DNA of 11,416 bases from Kmv34 sp964524965 (GTDB lineage Bacteria; Aerophobota; Aerophobia; Aerophobales; B3-G15): contig CAZGDY010000051.1 in assembly GCA_964524965.1 (NCBI GenBank), positions 1-11,416 of the forward strand, given 5' to 3'. The notes under the pieces are model-generated. The model had not been told where the DNA came from. It made no database searches and worked only from the letters and a program-made list of their open reading frames with translations. Both the position numbers and the translations under genes were made by a program. Numbering within the stretch: the stretch's first letter is position 1; each line of letters starts with the position of its first letter. Shown in pieces: positions 1-6,432 of the stretch.

Positions 1-357
1 ATTATCCTTTATTTGTTCAATCAGAGCAGCTTGTTTAAAAGAAGCAAAAACCAGGTGTGCTCCACTATCGTTAAGAAAATAAGTCATTTCTTCCTTAGTA
101 AAATTAAAATTCAAAGGCAGGGACACTCCACCGCTGAGGATAATCCCTAAATGAATTATCAGAAAAAAAAGTTTTTCCGGAGTATAAAGAACAACTCTAT
201 CACCTTTTTTCAATCCTTTTTTTTGAAGATAAGCACCAATCTTTTCTGCTTTTTCCTTTAATTGTCCAAAAGTTATAATTTTTTCATGATAATAAATAGC
301 CGGATTATCAGCATTCTCTTTAAATTGGCATTTAAGAAGTTCTATAAAACTTTGCAT
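1..357 (-). CDS. AMP-forming acyl-CoA synthetase / AMP-binding enzyme, N-terminal 119 codons (cut by window edge)
   Basis: The minus strand is open from an ATG at 355-357 to the left edge, with no stop in 119 codons. The translation (MQSFIELLKCQFKENADNPA...) has the usual opening of the AMP-binding (ANL) superfamily: an N-terminal helix, a 'PAIYYHEKIITFGQL' strand-and-helix, then 'KGLKKGDRVVLYTPE', then a segment ending in 'GGVSLPLNFNFTKEE', where family members usually read 'GAVxVPLNPxxxxEE'. Such enzymes adenylate a carboxylic acid with ATP and pass it to CoA. The ATP-binding P-loop and the adenylation motifs that would narrow the substrate lie beyond the edge. A weak Shine-Dalgarno-like AGGGTGA precedes the ATG by about five bases. 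It follows pyrE on the same strand after 112 bases, so read-through is possible. The family call is firm; the acid substrate is unknown. Confidence 0.85.
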   Translation of the reverse strand, partial: MQSFIELLKCQFKENADNPAIYYHEKIITFGQLKEKAEKIGAYLQKKGLKKGDRVVLYTPEKLFFLIIHLGIILSGGVSLPLNFNFTKEEMTYFLNDSGAHLVFASFKQAALIEQIKDN

Positions 358-438
358 AATTGTCACCCTTCAACCGTTTTGTTTTTGGAAAAGGTATAGT
401 TAATTGGCAAAATTAGGGAAAGGTACGATCTTTAGCAA

Positions 439-468
439 CTTCAAAAATCGGTCTTATTTTTTTTGAAG
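439..468 (-). repeat. Inverted repeat just after pyrE stop, possible weak terminator
   Basis: CTTCAAAAA (439-447) and TTTTTGAAG (460-468) are perfect 9-bp complements around a 12-base loop, starting one base beyond the pyrE stop codon. The stem is AT-rich and no U-run follows it on the minus strand, so it is at best an inefficient terminator or an RNA 3'-end stabiliser. Confidence 0.35.
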
Positions 469-469
469 C

Positions 470-1027
470 TTATAAAGAGATATCTAAATCATCGCGGGTA
501 AATAGAGAAATTAATTTAAATTCATGTTGTTCTAATTTCTGGATAGCGCCTTCTAATCTATCCACTAGGACAATTATTTTAACTACTTCACATCCAAGTT
601 CCTGAGCAGCTTTAGCAGCTTTTAAGAGTGATCCACCGGTAGTTACAACATCATCAATGATTACCACTCTCATCCCTTTTTCCAGGAAAGGACCTTCAAT
701 GTATTTTTGTAAACCGTGTTTTTTAGATTCTTTACGAACTATAAATCCCTTAATGGGAGATCCCGATAAGTGACTCAAAGAAACAATTGCTCCTAAAATT
801 GGGTCAGCACCAATTGTAGGACCTCCAATAGCCTCTATGTTATCATCTTTTATTAAATCAAGTACTGCTTTTGCTACTAACCAGGCACCTTCGCCGGAAA
901 GAGTTATTTGCTTTCCGTCTACATAATACTTACTCTTTTTTCCAGAAGTTAATTCTATGGGTTGATAAAATAGTGCTTTTTCTTTAATAAGTTCTAAAAG
1001 ACGACTTTTTATTGCATTTAAATCCAT
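470..1027 (-). CDS. pyrE: Orotate phosphoribosyltransferase
   Basis: This 185-residue protein matches orotate phosphoribosyltransferase, which joins orotate and PRPP to give OMP in the fifth step of de novo UMP synthesis. Visible family features are the N-terminal 'LTSGKKSKYYVD' (residues 26-37; bacterial PyrE has SGxxSxYYxD), 'GGPTIGADP' (68-76), the basic loop 'RKESKKHG' (98-105), which in PyrE holds the catalytic lysines, and the PRPP-binding motif 'IDDVVTTGGS' (124-133) with both aspartates. Length is normal for a bacterial PyrE, and it should be a cytosolic dimer. The start follows AAGGTG six bases upstream, and this site overlaps the stop codon of the preceding HPr-domain gene. The two genes are 10 bases apart and are probably co-transcribed and coupled. 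No other pyr gene is in the window. Confidence 0.93.
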   Translation of the reverse strand: MDLNAIKSRLLELIKEKALFYQPIELTSGKKSKYYVDGKQITLSGEGAWLVAKAVLDLIKDDNIEAIGGPTIGADPILGAIVSLSHLSGSPIKGFIVRKESKKHGLQKYIEGPFLEKGMRVVIIDDVVTTGGSLLKAAKAAQELGCEVVKIIVLVDRLEGAIQKLEQHEFKLISLFTRDDLDISL

Positions 1028-1037
1028 TTTTCACACC

Positions 1038-2273
1038 TTAATATTTAGTCTCCAGAATTTTAGCTAAGAAGTTTTCCTTCATTTTTTTTACTACTTTCTG
1101 ATCTCCTTGAAGAAGCATCTCTACATCATTTTTCTCTATTTTATCTGCCACCTCTCCCATCACTGTAATAATTTCTAAAACACTATTCGCTCTAACTTTT
1201 CTCCCATCTATTTCCAACAAAACTGGAGTAGCGCATTGCATAACAGGTTCCACTAATGCTGCGGCTGGCCTAAGGTGTAGTATTGACCCCTTAGGAATAA
1301 TTATCTTTTCTCTAGCTAAAGTTATATCAGCGTAATCTTTTAAAAGATCTCTGGCAAGAAGATTTCCTTTTAAAGTATAATCATTAGCCTGTTTTAACAT
1401 TGCCTCCGTGTTTTTATTAATCTGAGATGAATCCACGATTTTTAATATTTTCTTTTTTATTTGGTCTAATCCTTCCGCTTTAATGTGTCTTTCGTAAAAG
1501 TGAAGCATGTATAAAGTGACCTCAAGTAAATGCAAGCAAATGGAAATATATCCTCTGAGCATCTTAAGTCGTTTATCTTTTTTTTCTTCTTCACTGCCGC
1601 CTATATAACTGTCATATTTTGACTGGATTCGATGAAGAGAACTTGTAAGTTCTTCTATCTTATCCTCGGTTGGCTCATCATCCGTTAAAAGCTCAGCTAA
1701 TTTATCTGCTAATTCGGCATAAACAAATGTAACCTCAATTATTTTTTCTCCTTCCTCAAAACAACAATAACTTTTTTCACCAAGATCCTCAAGAAGATAC
1801 TCCTGAATTTCTGTTTCTAAAAACTCTTCTTCTTCCATAGAACGAGAAGAAATTTTCATACCCAAAAGAAGAGCTTCTTTCTTTAAAGCCTTGTAGAGAC
1901 TAAAAAGAGAACTGTCACAAAATTCCACAAAATTTTGAATCTTAATAAAAAAACTATCCTCTTCACCAAGACCATAGCTTTTATATCTATTCTGGGTATG
2001 TTTCAAGGTATGAGCTGCATTAGCAATCCATCTCATACAGGCAACAAGCTCCGTAAAATAAGCAAAGATTTTATTTCCCCGAGCTTTATGATTATCCAAA
2101 AATGTTTCCAGGGTATGAGCTTCACTTTCCAGATTAGAATAGTAATTTTGACCTAAATACTTCTTTTCAAGTAAAAAATCTCCCAGGGTAAAAAACCTCT
2201 GTTCTCTTTTTTCTAATTTTAAAATGAACTCTTCGCCAGACATCACCCTGCCTAAGGGCTTATCCTTATTCAT
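1038..2273 (-). CDS. HPr-family phosphocarrier domain fused to a long helical N-terminal region
   Basis: Residues after about 325 form an HPr-like domain. 'ILHLRPAAALVE' corresponds to the HPr active site (GLHARPA), and 'RANSVLEI' to the regulatory-serine segment (AKSILGV). The His and Ser are 31 residues apart, exactly as His15 and Ser46 are in HPr, and the Arg two after the His is also present, so the phosphorylatable residues appear intact. The first 320 or so residues are charged, mostly helical by eye, and rich in Glu and Lys; I recognise no domain there. HPr itself is about 88 residues, so this is a fusion or a distinct family. I prefer the ATG at 2273 (411 codons), which has GGGTGG about five bases upstream; an in-frame GTG at 2282 would add three residues. 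It lies 10 bases upstream of pyrE. A role as a PTS-linked sensor or phosphocarrier is inference; no other PTS gene is visible. Confidence 0.75.
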   Translation of the reverse strand: MNKDKPLGRVMSGEEFILKLEKREQRFFTLGDFLLEKKYLGQNYYSNLESEAHTLETFLDNHKARGNKIFAYFTELVACMRWIANAAHTLKHTQNRYKSYGLGEEDSFFIKIQNFVEFCDSSLFSLYKALKKEALLLGMKISSRSMEEEEFLETEIQEYLLEDLGEKSYCCFEEGEKIIEVTFVYAELADKLAELLTDDEPTEDKIEELTSSLHRIQSKYDSYIGGSEEEKKDKRLKMLRGYISICLHLLEVTLYMLHFYERHIKAEGLDQIKKKILKIVDSSQINKNTEAMLKQANDYTLKGNLLARDLLKDYADITLAREKIIIPKGSILHLRPAAALVEPVMQCATPVLLEIDGRKVRANSVLEIITVMGEVADKIEKNDVEMLLQGDQKVVKKMKENFLAKILETKY

Positions 2274-2383
2274 AACAACCACCCATGGTTTGCATCATAA
2301 TAACTTATAACCCTACGCTTAAATAAGAACTGCTGAATGTAAATTATCAAATTCTAATAGTTCAAAATAATTTAAATTTAACC

Positions 2384-2414
2384 ATTAAAATAACAATCTC
2401 CAACAATTTGTCAA
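2384..2414 (-). promoter_or_regulatory. Possible minus-strand promoter for the HPr-domain gene/pyrE
   Basis: Read on the minus strand, a perfect -35 box TTGACA (2409-2414) is followed after 19 bases by TTTAAT (2384-2389). The spacing is longer than the 17-base optimum, so this is tentative. It would give a leader of about 100 bases. Confidence 0.35.
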
Positions 2415-2475
2415 TGAAAGATACTATTTTAAGATTAGTATATAATAGAGGGAAAACAAAATCAAGAAATAAAAA

Positions 2476-2504
2476 TTGACGCATTCATTTTGAATTGATA
2501 AAAT
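2476..2504 (+). promoter_or_regulatory. Sigma-70-type promoter for the HD-hydrolase operon
   Basis: TTGACG (2476-2481), a 17-base spacer and TAAAAT (2499-2504) match the consensus at five of six positions in each box, with ideal spacing. Transcription would start near 2511, about 30 bases before the ATG. A perfect TATAAT also occurs at 2441-2446, but the bases 17 upstream of it (AAGATA) make a poor -35 box. Confidence 0.7.
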
Positions 2505-2540
2505 AATTTAATTAGTGCCAATAAAAGTAAGGAGGGTAAA

Positions 2541-3101
2541 ATGAGCTGGCCAAAAAGAGAAGAAGCTTTAGATCTTCTTAAACAGTTTACTAGCAACAAA
2601 AACCTGATAAAACACGCCTTAGCAACAGAAGCGGCTATGAGAGCTTACGCTGAAAGATTTAATCAAGACCCCGAGAAGTGGGGCGTAACAGGCCTACTGC
2701 ATGATTTTGATTATGAAAAATATCCTTCTTCTCAAGACCACCCCTTCAAAGGGGTAAAAATACTAGAGGAAAAAGGATATGCTGAGGAAATGATTCAAGC
2801 TATTTTAGCCCACGCAGACCACGCAGGTGTTCTTAGGGAAACTCTACTGGAAAAAACCCTATACGCAGTAGATGAGCTGACCGGCCTTATTGTTGCTGTT
2901 TCATTGGTTCGTCCTTCTAAGAAAATATCTGAGGTAAAAGTAAAATCAATTATGAAAAAATGGAAGGATAAAGCTTTTGCCCGGGGAGTAAATCGGGAAA
3001 ACATAGAAAGAGGAGCACAAGAAATGGGAATGCAACTAAAAGAGCATATAGAATCTGTTCTTCAAGCTATGAAAAACATATCAGAGGAGCTTGGACTATA
3101 A
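2541..3101 (+). CDS. HD-superfamily metal-dependent hydrolase, uncharacterised
   Basis: This 186-residue protein has the HD-domain pattern of a metal-dependent phosphohydrolase: His25 ('NLIKHALATE'), the His54-Asp55 pair ('GLLHDFDYEKYP'), His91/His94 ('ILAHADHAG') and Asp111 ('YAVDELTGLI'). All candidate metal ligands are present in the usual order, so the enzyme is probably active. It resembles the small stand-alone 'predicted hydrolase, HD superfamily' group, which acts on nucleotides or other phosphate esters; the substrate is unknown. There is no signal peptide or membrane segment. The start is well supported by AAGGAGGG (2529-2536) at good spacing. It is the first gene after a near-consensus promoter and lies 18 bases before a flavoprotein gene, with no terminator between, so the two are probably one transcript. 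Confidence 0.85.
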   Translation: MSWPKREEALDLLKQFTSNKNLIKHALATEAAMRAYAERFNQDPEKWGVTGLLHDFDYEKYPSSQDHPFKGVKILEEKGYAEEMIQAILAHADHAGVLRETLLEKTLYAVDELTGLIVAVSLVRPSKKISEVKVKSIMKKWKDKAFARGVNRENIERGAQEMGMQLKEHIESVLQAMKNISEELGL

Positions 3102-3119
3102 ATTTCCATAAATAAAGCT

Positions 3120-4211
3120 ATGCGTATAACAATTGTAGGAGCAGGACCCATAGGATGTTATCTGGGACAACTTTTAAAGCACTACGGATTTTCCTCGCTG
3201 ATAATAGAGGAACATCCTGAGATCGGTGTACCCAACCATTGCGCTGGATTAGTGGGAAGCTCTTTTTTCCGGAATTCTAAAATTGCTTTACCTCAGGAAG
3301 TAGTAAAAAAAGAGCTAAACGGAGCTATAATCTCTTATCAAGATAAAAGTTTCCTCTTAAAAAAGAAAAAAGGTTCCTTGGTAATTGACCGGGAAAAAAT
3401 GGATAAAAAACTCTCTGTAGGACTAAATATTAAAAAAGAAACCAAACTTTTAAACTTAAAAAAACAAGGAAAAGAATATCTTTTATATACTAATAAAGGT
3501 AATTTTTATTCTGATGTAGTAATTGGTGCTGATGGGGCAACATCCATAACCAGAAAAATTAGCGGTTTAAAGCTAAAACCAATCTATTATAAGGCTATTC
3601 AGTTTAGAATAAAACAAAAAATAACTCCTCAAGATATGGCCCAGGTTTATTTTACCAAACCTTTTCTGCACTTCTCCTGGCTAATCCCTGAAAGTGAGGA
3701 AATAATCCGCGTGGGAAGCATTTCTCCCTCTGATCCGTTAAGTGCTCTTAAAGATTTCAAAGAAAAAAATAAAATAAAAGGAGAGGTGATAGAAAAAATG
3801 GGAGGAGTTCTCCCTATAGGTTATGGAGAAACTCTGAAAGATAATATTGCCCTAATAGGAGATGCTGCTTGCCAGGTAAAACCTCTTTCGGGAGGAGGAC
3901 TTTACTACGGAATGAGATGCGCCGAAACTTTAGCTGATTGTATCAAAAAAGGTAAACTTTCCTCTTATGATACTGAATGGAAAAAACAAATTGGAGGAGA
4001 AATTCGCTCCGCTCTGCGCCTAAAAAAAATCTTAGAAAAAAGAAATCTTCCTTTTTTAGAAAAACTGTTTAGATTAGCTCAAAAAAACTCCCACCTCATT
4101 GAAAATTTAGCTGATTTCGAAAAACACTCCTTTAGCGTTTTTACCGTCATGAAAAAATTAGGATTAACTATTCCTGGCCTGCTAATCAAAGCGGGGGTAA
4201 AGTCATTATAA
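3120..4211 (+). CDS. Geranylgeranyl reductase family FAD-dependent oxidoreductase
   Basis: This 363-residue flavoprotein begins with a Rossmann FAD-binding motif (GAGPIG, residues 7-12) ending at Glu30/Glu31, which would hold the FAD ribose. Next come 'HCAGLVG' (Cys41; the family often has RCAGL), 'VIGADGATS' around Asp138, and 'IGDAACQVKPLSGGGLYYG' around Asp248, the second FAD-contact motif. 'FSWLIP' in the middle corresponds to the (Y/F)xWxFP substrate motif of geranylgeranyl reductases. The family reduces isoprenoid double bonds in lipids, quinones or chlorophyll precursors, but many bacterial members are uncharacterised, so the isoprenoid substrate is inference. No clear Shine-Dalgarno precedes the ATG, although the GxGxxG position fixes the start well; translation may depend on coupling to the HD gene 18 bases upstream. 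The C-terminus is rich in Lys and Leu without a clear membrane span. Confidence 0.85.
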   Translation: MRITIVGAGPIGCYLGQLLKHYGFSSLIIEEHPEIGVPNHCAGLVGSSFFRNSKIALPQEVVKKELNGAIISYQDKSFLLKKKKGSLVIDREKMDKKLSVGLNIKKETKLLNLKKQGKEYLLYTNKGNFYSDVVIGADGATSITRKISGLKLKPIYYKAIQFRIKQKITPQDMAQVYFTKPFLHFSWLIPESEEIIRVGSISPSDPLSALKDFKEKNKIKGEVIEKMGGVLPIGYGETLKDNIALIGDAACQVKPLSGGGLYYGMRCAETLADCIKKGKLSSYDTEWKKQIGGEIRSALRLKKILEKRNLPFLEKLFRLAQKNSHLIENLADFEKHSFSVFTVMKKLGLTIPGLLIKAGVKSL

Positions 4212-4228
4212 ATTTCCCTGAATTAATA

Positions 4229-4245
4229 AAAAATTTTAAATTTTT
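4229..4245 (+). terminator. AT-only hairpin after the flavoprotein gene (weak terminator candidate)
   Basis: AAAAATTT (4229-4236) and AAATTTTT (4238-4245) are perfect complements with a single base between them, 18 bases after the stop. Because the stem is all AT and the right arm is itself U-rich, it could at most weakly end transcription. The rest of the 257-base convergent gap also holds a 7-bp inverted repeat, GGAAGAA (4336-4342) with TTCTTCC (4364-4370), and an isolated T9 run (4423-4431). I see no gene there. Confidence 0.3.
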
Positions 4246-4451
4246 GGTCTTGACTATCCGGAAAGTTAGGACGATCGGTGGCTAAAGTTCAAACCCTTTA
4301 ACAACCTCCTTATTATTTTATTTTTGAAGAGTCCCGGAAGAATTTACCGCTGTCAAAGATACTTTCTTCCCTGAGAAGCGTTGAAAATACTCCCCTAAAA
4401 ATAGGAAAACTCTGGCATTAACTTTTTTTTTCCGACACTTTATTTGATTTT

Positions 4452-4467
4452 ATGCTGATTTCAACAT
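4452..4467 (-). terminator. Small hairpin next to the stop of the URO-D family gene
   Basis: On the minus strand, ATGTTG and CAGCAT pair (six pairs, one G-U) around the tetraloop AAAT, starting one base after the stop codon. No U-run follows, so it is a weak terminator or an RNA-end structure. Confidence 0.3.
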
Positions 4468-4468
4468 C

Positions 4469-5617
4469 TTAATAGTGGCCATATTCAAGAGTTGCCTCAA
4501 GCATGGCAACTATATTTTCAGGAGAGGTATCTGGTTCTATATTATGGGCTGTGCCGAGAATATATCCACCTCCTGGAGCGTAGGTATCAATAGTTCTTTT
4601 TACTCCTTCTTTTACTTGCTTAATTGTTCCGCGTGGCAGTAGTTCTTGGATGTCAATACCTCCCCAGAAACTTATTATATTCCCAAAGTCTTTCTTGAGG
4701 CGCCAGGATTCCATATTACGAGCCAAAGGTTGCAAAGGATTAATCACATCAACTCCAATTTCAGCGAGATCTGGTATTACATCATAAATTGACCCACAAC
4801 AGTGCATAACAATTTTAGCATCAGTATATTTTTTTATTCCTTGAATAACTTGTTTGTTGTATGGTTTAATGAATTTTACATAATCAGCGTGAGACATTAA
4901 GAGTCCATTTTGACCTCCCAAATCATCAAACATTCCAACAATATCTACGTAGTCGCCAACTGCTTCCAAAAACTTACCATCCATTGTTTGTCCATATTCC
5001 AAAAATTTATCCGCGAGAGCAAAGTAAAACTCAGGATTTAGCTTCATATCCATAAGCCATTTATCCAACCCACTAAGCTGAGCATAACCGTTAAATGGAA
5101 ACAATTTGAACCAGCTTGTAGCAATAATCGCATAATCTGTGGTCTCATGCATAACTCTTGCCTCTTCTCTTTTTCCTTTAGCAATATCGAAGTCATCCGG
5201 GTTAGGCCAGTTGTAATTCTCTATATCTTTTTTAGTTGTTAGATTTTTAAAGGGGAACGGGTATGGCTCATCGTAATAGCCCATTCTATTTATTTTATAT
5301 CCACACATAATATCCCAGGTTTTACTTCCATCTGCTTCCATCCTGGGAGGTAATATATCTGGGCTAATGCTTCGAAAATCTGCTCCAAATTTTTTTAGAA
5401 TGCGTTCATCAATATTTCCTACAATGTTACCGAACTCTGATATTATTGGCTCTGGTCTGTCTTCATAATCAAGGTACCTGCATAAATCTGAATATACCCG
5501 ACCATTTGGTATTGATTCCACCATGCTCGAACCTACAAGCCCTATTCCAAACCCTAGCGGAACCCTATCAGGTTCCTTCCTTGAAATTGCCATAAGAACT
5601 CTTTCTCTTGAGGTCAC
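4469..5617 (-). CDS. Uroporphyrinogen decarboxylase (URO-D) / corrinoid methyltransferase family protein
   Basis: This 382-residue protein opens with 'SRERVLMAISRKEPDRVP', the usual opening of URO-D-like proteins. It carries 'MHCCGSIYD' (residues 271-279), where His272 and Cys274 match the zinc-ligand HxC of the MtaA/MtbA methyltransferase branch. It ends with 'GGGYILGTAHNIEPDTSPEN', the typical C-terminal block. True HemE enzymes are about 350 residues and have a different N-terminus, and no haem gene is nearby. It more likely belongs to the large set of URO-D-fold proteins that move methyl groups between methoxylated compounds or corrinoid proteins and a cofactor; substrate unknown. The start is GTG (5615-5617), well supported by AGGGAGGA about seven bases upstream. 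No corrinoid-protein gene is adjacent. It stands alone on this strand, convergent with the flavoprotein gene. Confidence 0.82.
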   Translation of the reverse strand: MTSRERVLMAISRKEPDRVPLGFGIGLVGSSMVESIPNGRVYSDLCRYLDYEDRPEPIISEFGNIVGNIDERILKKFGADFRSISPDILPPRMEADGSKTWDIMCGYKINRMGYYDEPYPFPFKNLTTKKDIENYNWPNPDDFDIAKGKREEARVMHETTDYAIIATSWFKLFPFNGYAQLSGLDKWLMDMKLNPEFYFALADKFLEYGQTMDGKFLEAVGDYVDIVGMFDDLGGQNGLLMSHADYVKFIKPYNKQVIQGIKKYTDAKIVMHCCGSIYDVIPDLAEIGVDVINPLQPLARNMESWRLKKDFGNIISFWGGIDIQELLPRGTIKQVKEGVKRTIDTYAPGGGYILGTAHNIEPDTSPENIVAMLEATLEYGHY

Positions 5618-5655
5618 TTTAAATCCTCCCTTCTGGGCAATTAAAATCTGTGCCC

Positions 5656-5690
5656 TTGTAATTTTTTTGACTTATTAAAATCAATTACAA
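5656..5690. promoter_or_regulatory. Operator-like inverted repeat upstream of the URO-D family gene
   Basis: TTGTAATT (5656-5663) and AATTACAA (5683-5690) are perfect 8-bp complements separated by 19 bases, with half-site centres 27 bases apart. They lie 39-73 bases upstream of the GTG start, where a regulator could act on its promoter. I found no convincing -35/-10 pair for this gene. AT-rich repeats of this length can arise by chance. Confidence 0.35.
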
Positions 5691-5839
5691 TTTGAACCAG
5701 GGTCGGAAGCGTGATTCTAAAGATTCCAAAAGAAACAGATTTTATTCATGTTCTCTCATAACTCACAACACAGACATGCTTTATAACTCTCGAAAAATAC
5801 ACCACTATTGTAATCCCGGAATAAAATAAGATAAATCCC

Positions 5840-5920
5840 CTATATTAAAAAACTTGTATAGTTCCCAACACCAATTGCAGCTATTTTTATCTCTTCTGTT
5901 AAACGATTTTCCCAATAACT
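5840..5920 (-). pseudogene. Possible remnant of an inositol-3-phosphate synthase N-terminus
   Basis: Reading the minus strand from 5920, 26 sense codons contain 'EEIKIAAIGVGNYTSFLI', then TAG (5840-5842), then Gly-Ile. Bacterial inositol-3-phosphate synthases begin with a Rossmann strand of the form KVAIVGVGNCASSLVQGI. The order GVGN-x-x-S-x-L-[VI]-stop-GI fits this, with TAG where a CAG-type Gln codon would be. An upstream TAG (5921-5923) and stops in all frames downstream mean no functional protein. No further homology is clear beyond this point, so the assignment rests on one short motif. Confidence 0.35.
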
Positions 5921-6153
5921 CTACAAAATATCATTCAATCAATTGCCAAGGTAGCGAATGAAGAACTTAAGTACCTCCAAGCCTCTCCTTTTTCCAAAGT
6001 TCAATTTCTTCAATATCTACAATTTGTTTTTTTATGGGAGCGGACTTTTAAAAAGGAGCAGTTTAGCTTTCTTAAAAAAACTAAGTATAACTTATCGCAT
6101 TATGAAAATTTGGTCAATTTTTTCTTTTGCATTCCCCGATGCATTTCTTATTT

Positions 6154-6181
6154 TTAGCTTTATCAAAGCTAATATTTTTTT
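6154..6181 (+). terminator. Intrinsic terminator without an obvious upstream gene
   Basis: TTAGCTTT (6154-6161) and AAAGCTAA (6165-6172) form a perfect 8-bp stem with a three-base loop, followed by TATTTTTTT. A smaller hairpin, TGCAT (6128-6132) with ATGCA (6139-6143), lies just upstream. The U-run is on the plus-strand side only, so it would stop rightward transcription. The nearest gene to the left points the other way, so it may end an unrecognised rightward RNA or shield the promoter at 6290. Confidence 0.55.
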
Positions 6182-6289
6182 AAAAAAAATTTCAAAGCTC
6201 TTCTTTGCTCTCCTGAAATAATCACATCGTCTGTATTCTTTAACAAAAATGTGTGCGGTATCATTATTGTAGCCATTTAAAAAAAGAAT

Positions 6290-6318
6290 TTGCCACTTTA
6301 TTAAGAAATGTCTATAAT
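6290..6318 (+). promoter_or_regulatory. Near-consensus sigma-70 promoter for the diguanylate cyclase gene
   Basis: TTGCCA (6290-6295), exactly 17 bases, then a perfect TATAAT (6313-6318). Transcription should begin near 6325, giving an untranslated leader of about 108 bases before the ATG at 6433. Confidence 0.75.
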
Positions 6319-6349
6319 AAAAAATAATTGCTCTCATCTTTAAACCATC

Positions 6350-6421
6350 ATTTACCTAATGAGTTCAAGAAAGCTACTCGTGGGTAAATAAGAAAGATGC
6401 ACTCTATCAGATAATTTATCC
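6350..6421 (+). promoter_or_regulatory. Structured 5' leader with two mutually exclusive helices (candidate cis-regulatory RNA)
   Basis: ATTTACC (6350-6356) pairs perfectly with GGTAAAT (6383-6389), enclosing a second stem GAGT (6361-6364)/ACTC (6376-6379). The same right arm, GGGTAAAT (6382-6389), can instead pair over eight positions (one G-U) with ATTTATCC (6414-6421), which ends two bases before the Shine-Dalgarno AGGAG (6424-6428). One strand segment with two partners, one next to the ribosome-binding site, is the layout of a translational switch. The sequence does not match the c-di-GMP-I or c-di-GMP-II riboswitch cores as I remember them. Confidence 0.4.
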
Positions 6422-6432
6422 ACAGGAGAAAA

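Larger units (their letters stand above)
5618..6289. other. Gap without an intact gene between two divergent genes
   Basis: All frames are interrupted often, and the longest open stretches (81-87 codons) have low-complexity Phe/Lys/Ile translations with no recognisable motif. The stretch holds an inverted repeat near the URO-D start, a possible decayed coding fragment on the minus strand and one good plus-strand hairpin terminator, each listed separately. A 26-codon open stretch on the minus strand (5970-6047), rich in Glu, Lys and Ile with 'DIEEIELWKKERLGGT', looks protein-like and may belong to the same decayed gene, but I cannot assign it. Confidence 0.5.

Noticed and set aside
2274..2282. 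GTG at 2282 as the start of the HPr-domain gene
   Set aside because: It would place the GGGTGG ribosome-binding site on top of the start codon; the ATG at 2273 has this site at proper spacing. The difference is only three residues.
2408..2446. Plus-strand promoter TTGTCA with TATAAT at 2441
   Set aside because: The spacing is 27 bases, far too long; only the -10-like box is good.
4305..4311. AAGGAGG on the minus strand between the convergent genes, suggesting a small gene
   Set aside because: The only possible starts are TTG codons, either abutting the site or about 11 bases away, giving frames of 13 and 8 codons before a stop.
5958..6221. 87-codon plus-strand open frame in the gap
   Set aside because: Its translation is Phe/Leu/Lys-rich low complexity without motifs, no Shine-Dalgarno precedes it, and it runs through a strong hairpin terminator.
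6092..6337. 81-codon minus-strand open frame in the gap
   Set aside because: No ribosome-binding site or recognisable motif; it overlaps the promoter of the cyclase gene and the terminator. It could be part of a decayed gene, but I cannot show it.
6325..6432. Known c-di-GMP riboswitch (GEMM type) in the cyclase leader
   Set aside because: The conserved core sequences I would expect are not visible; only generic alternative pairing is present.
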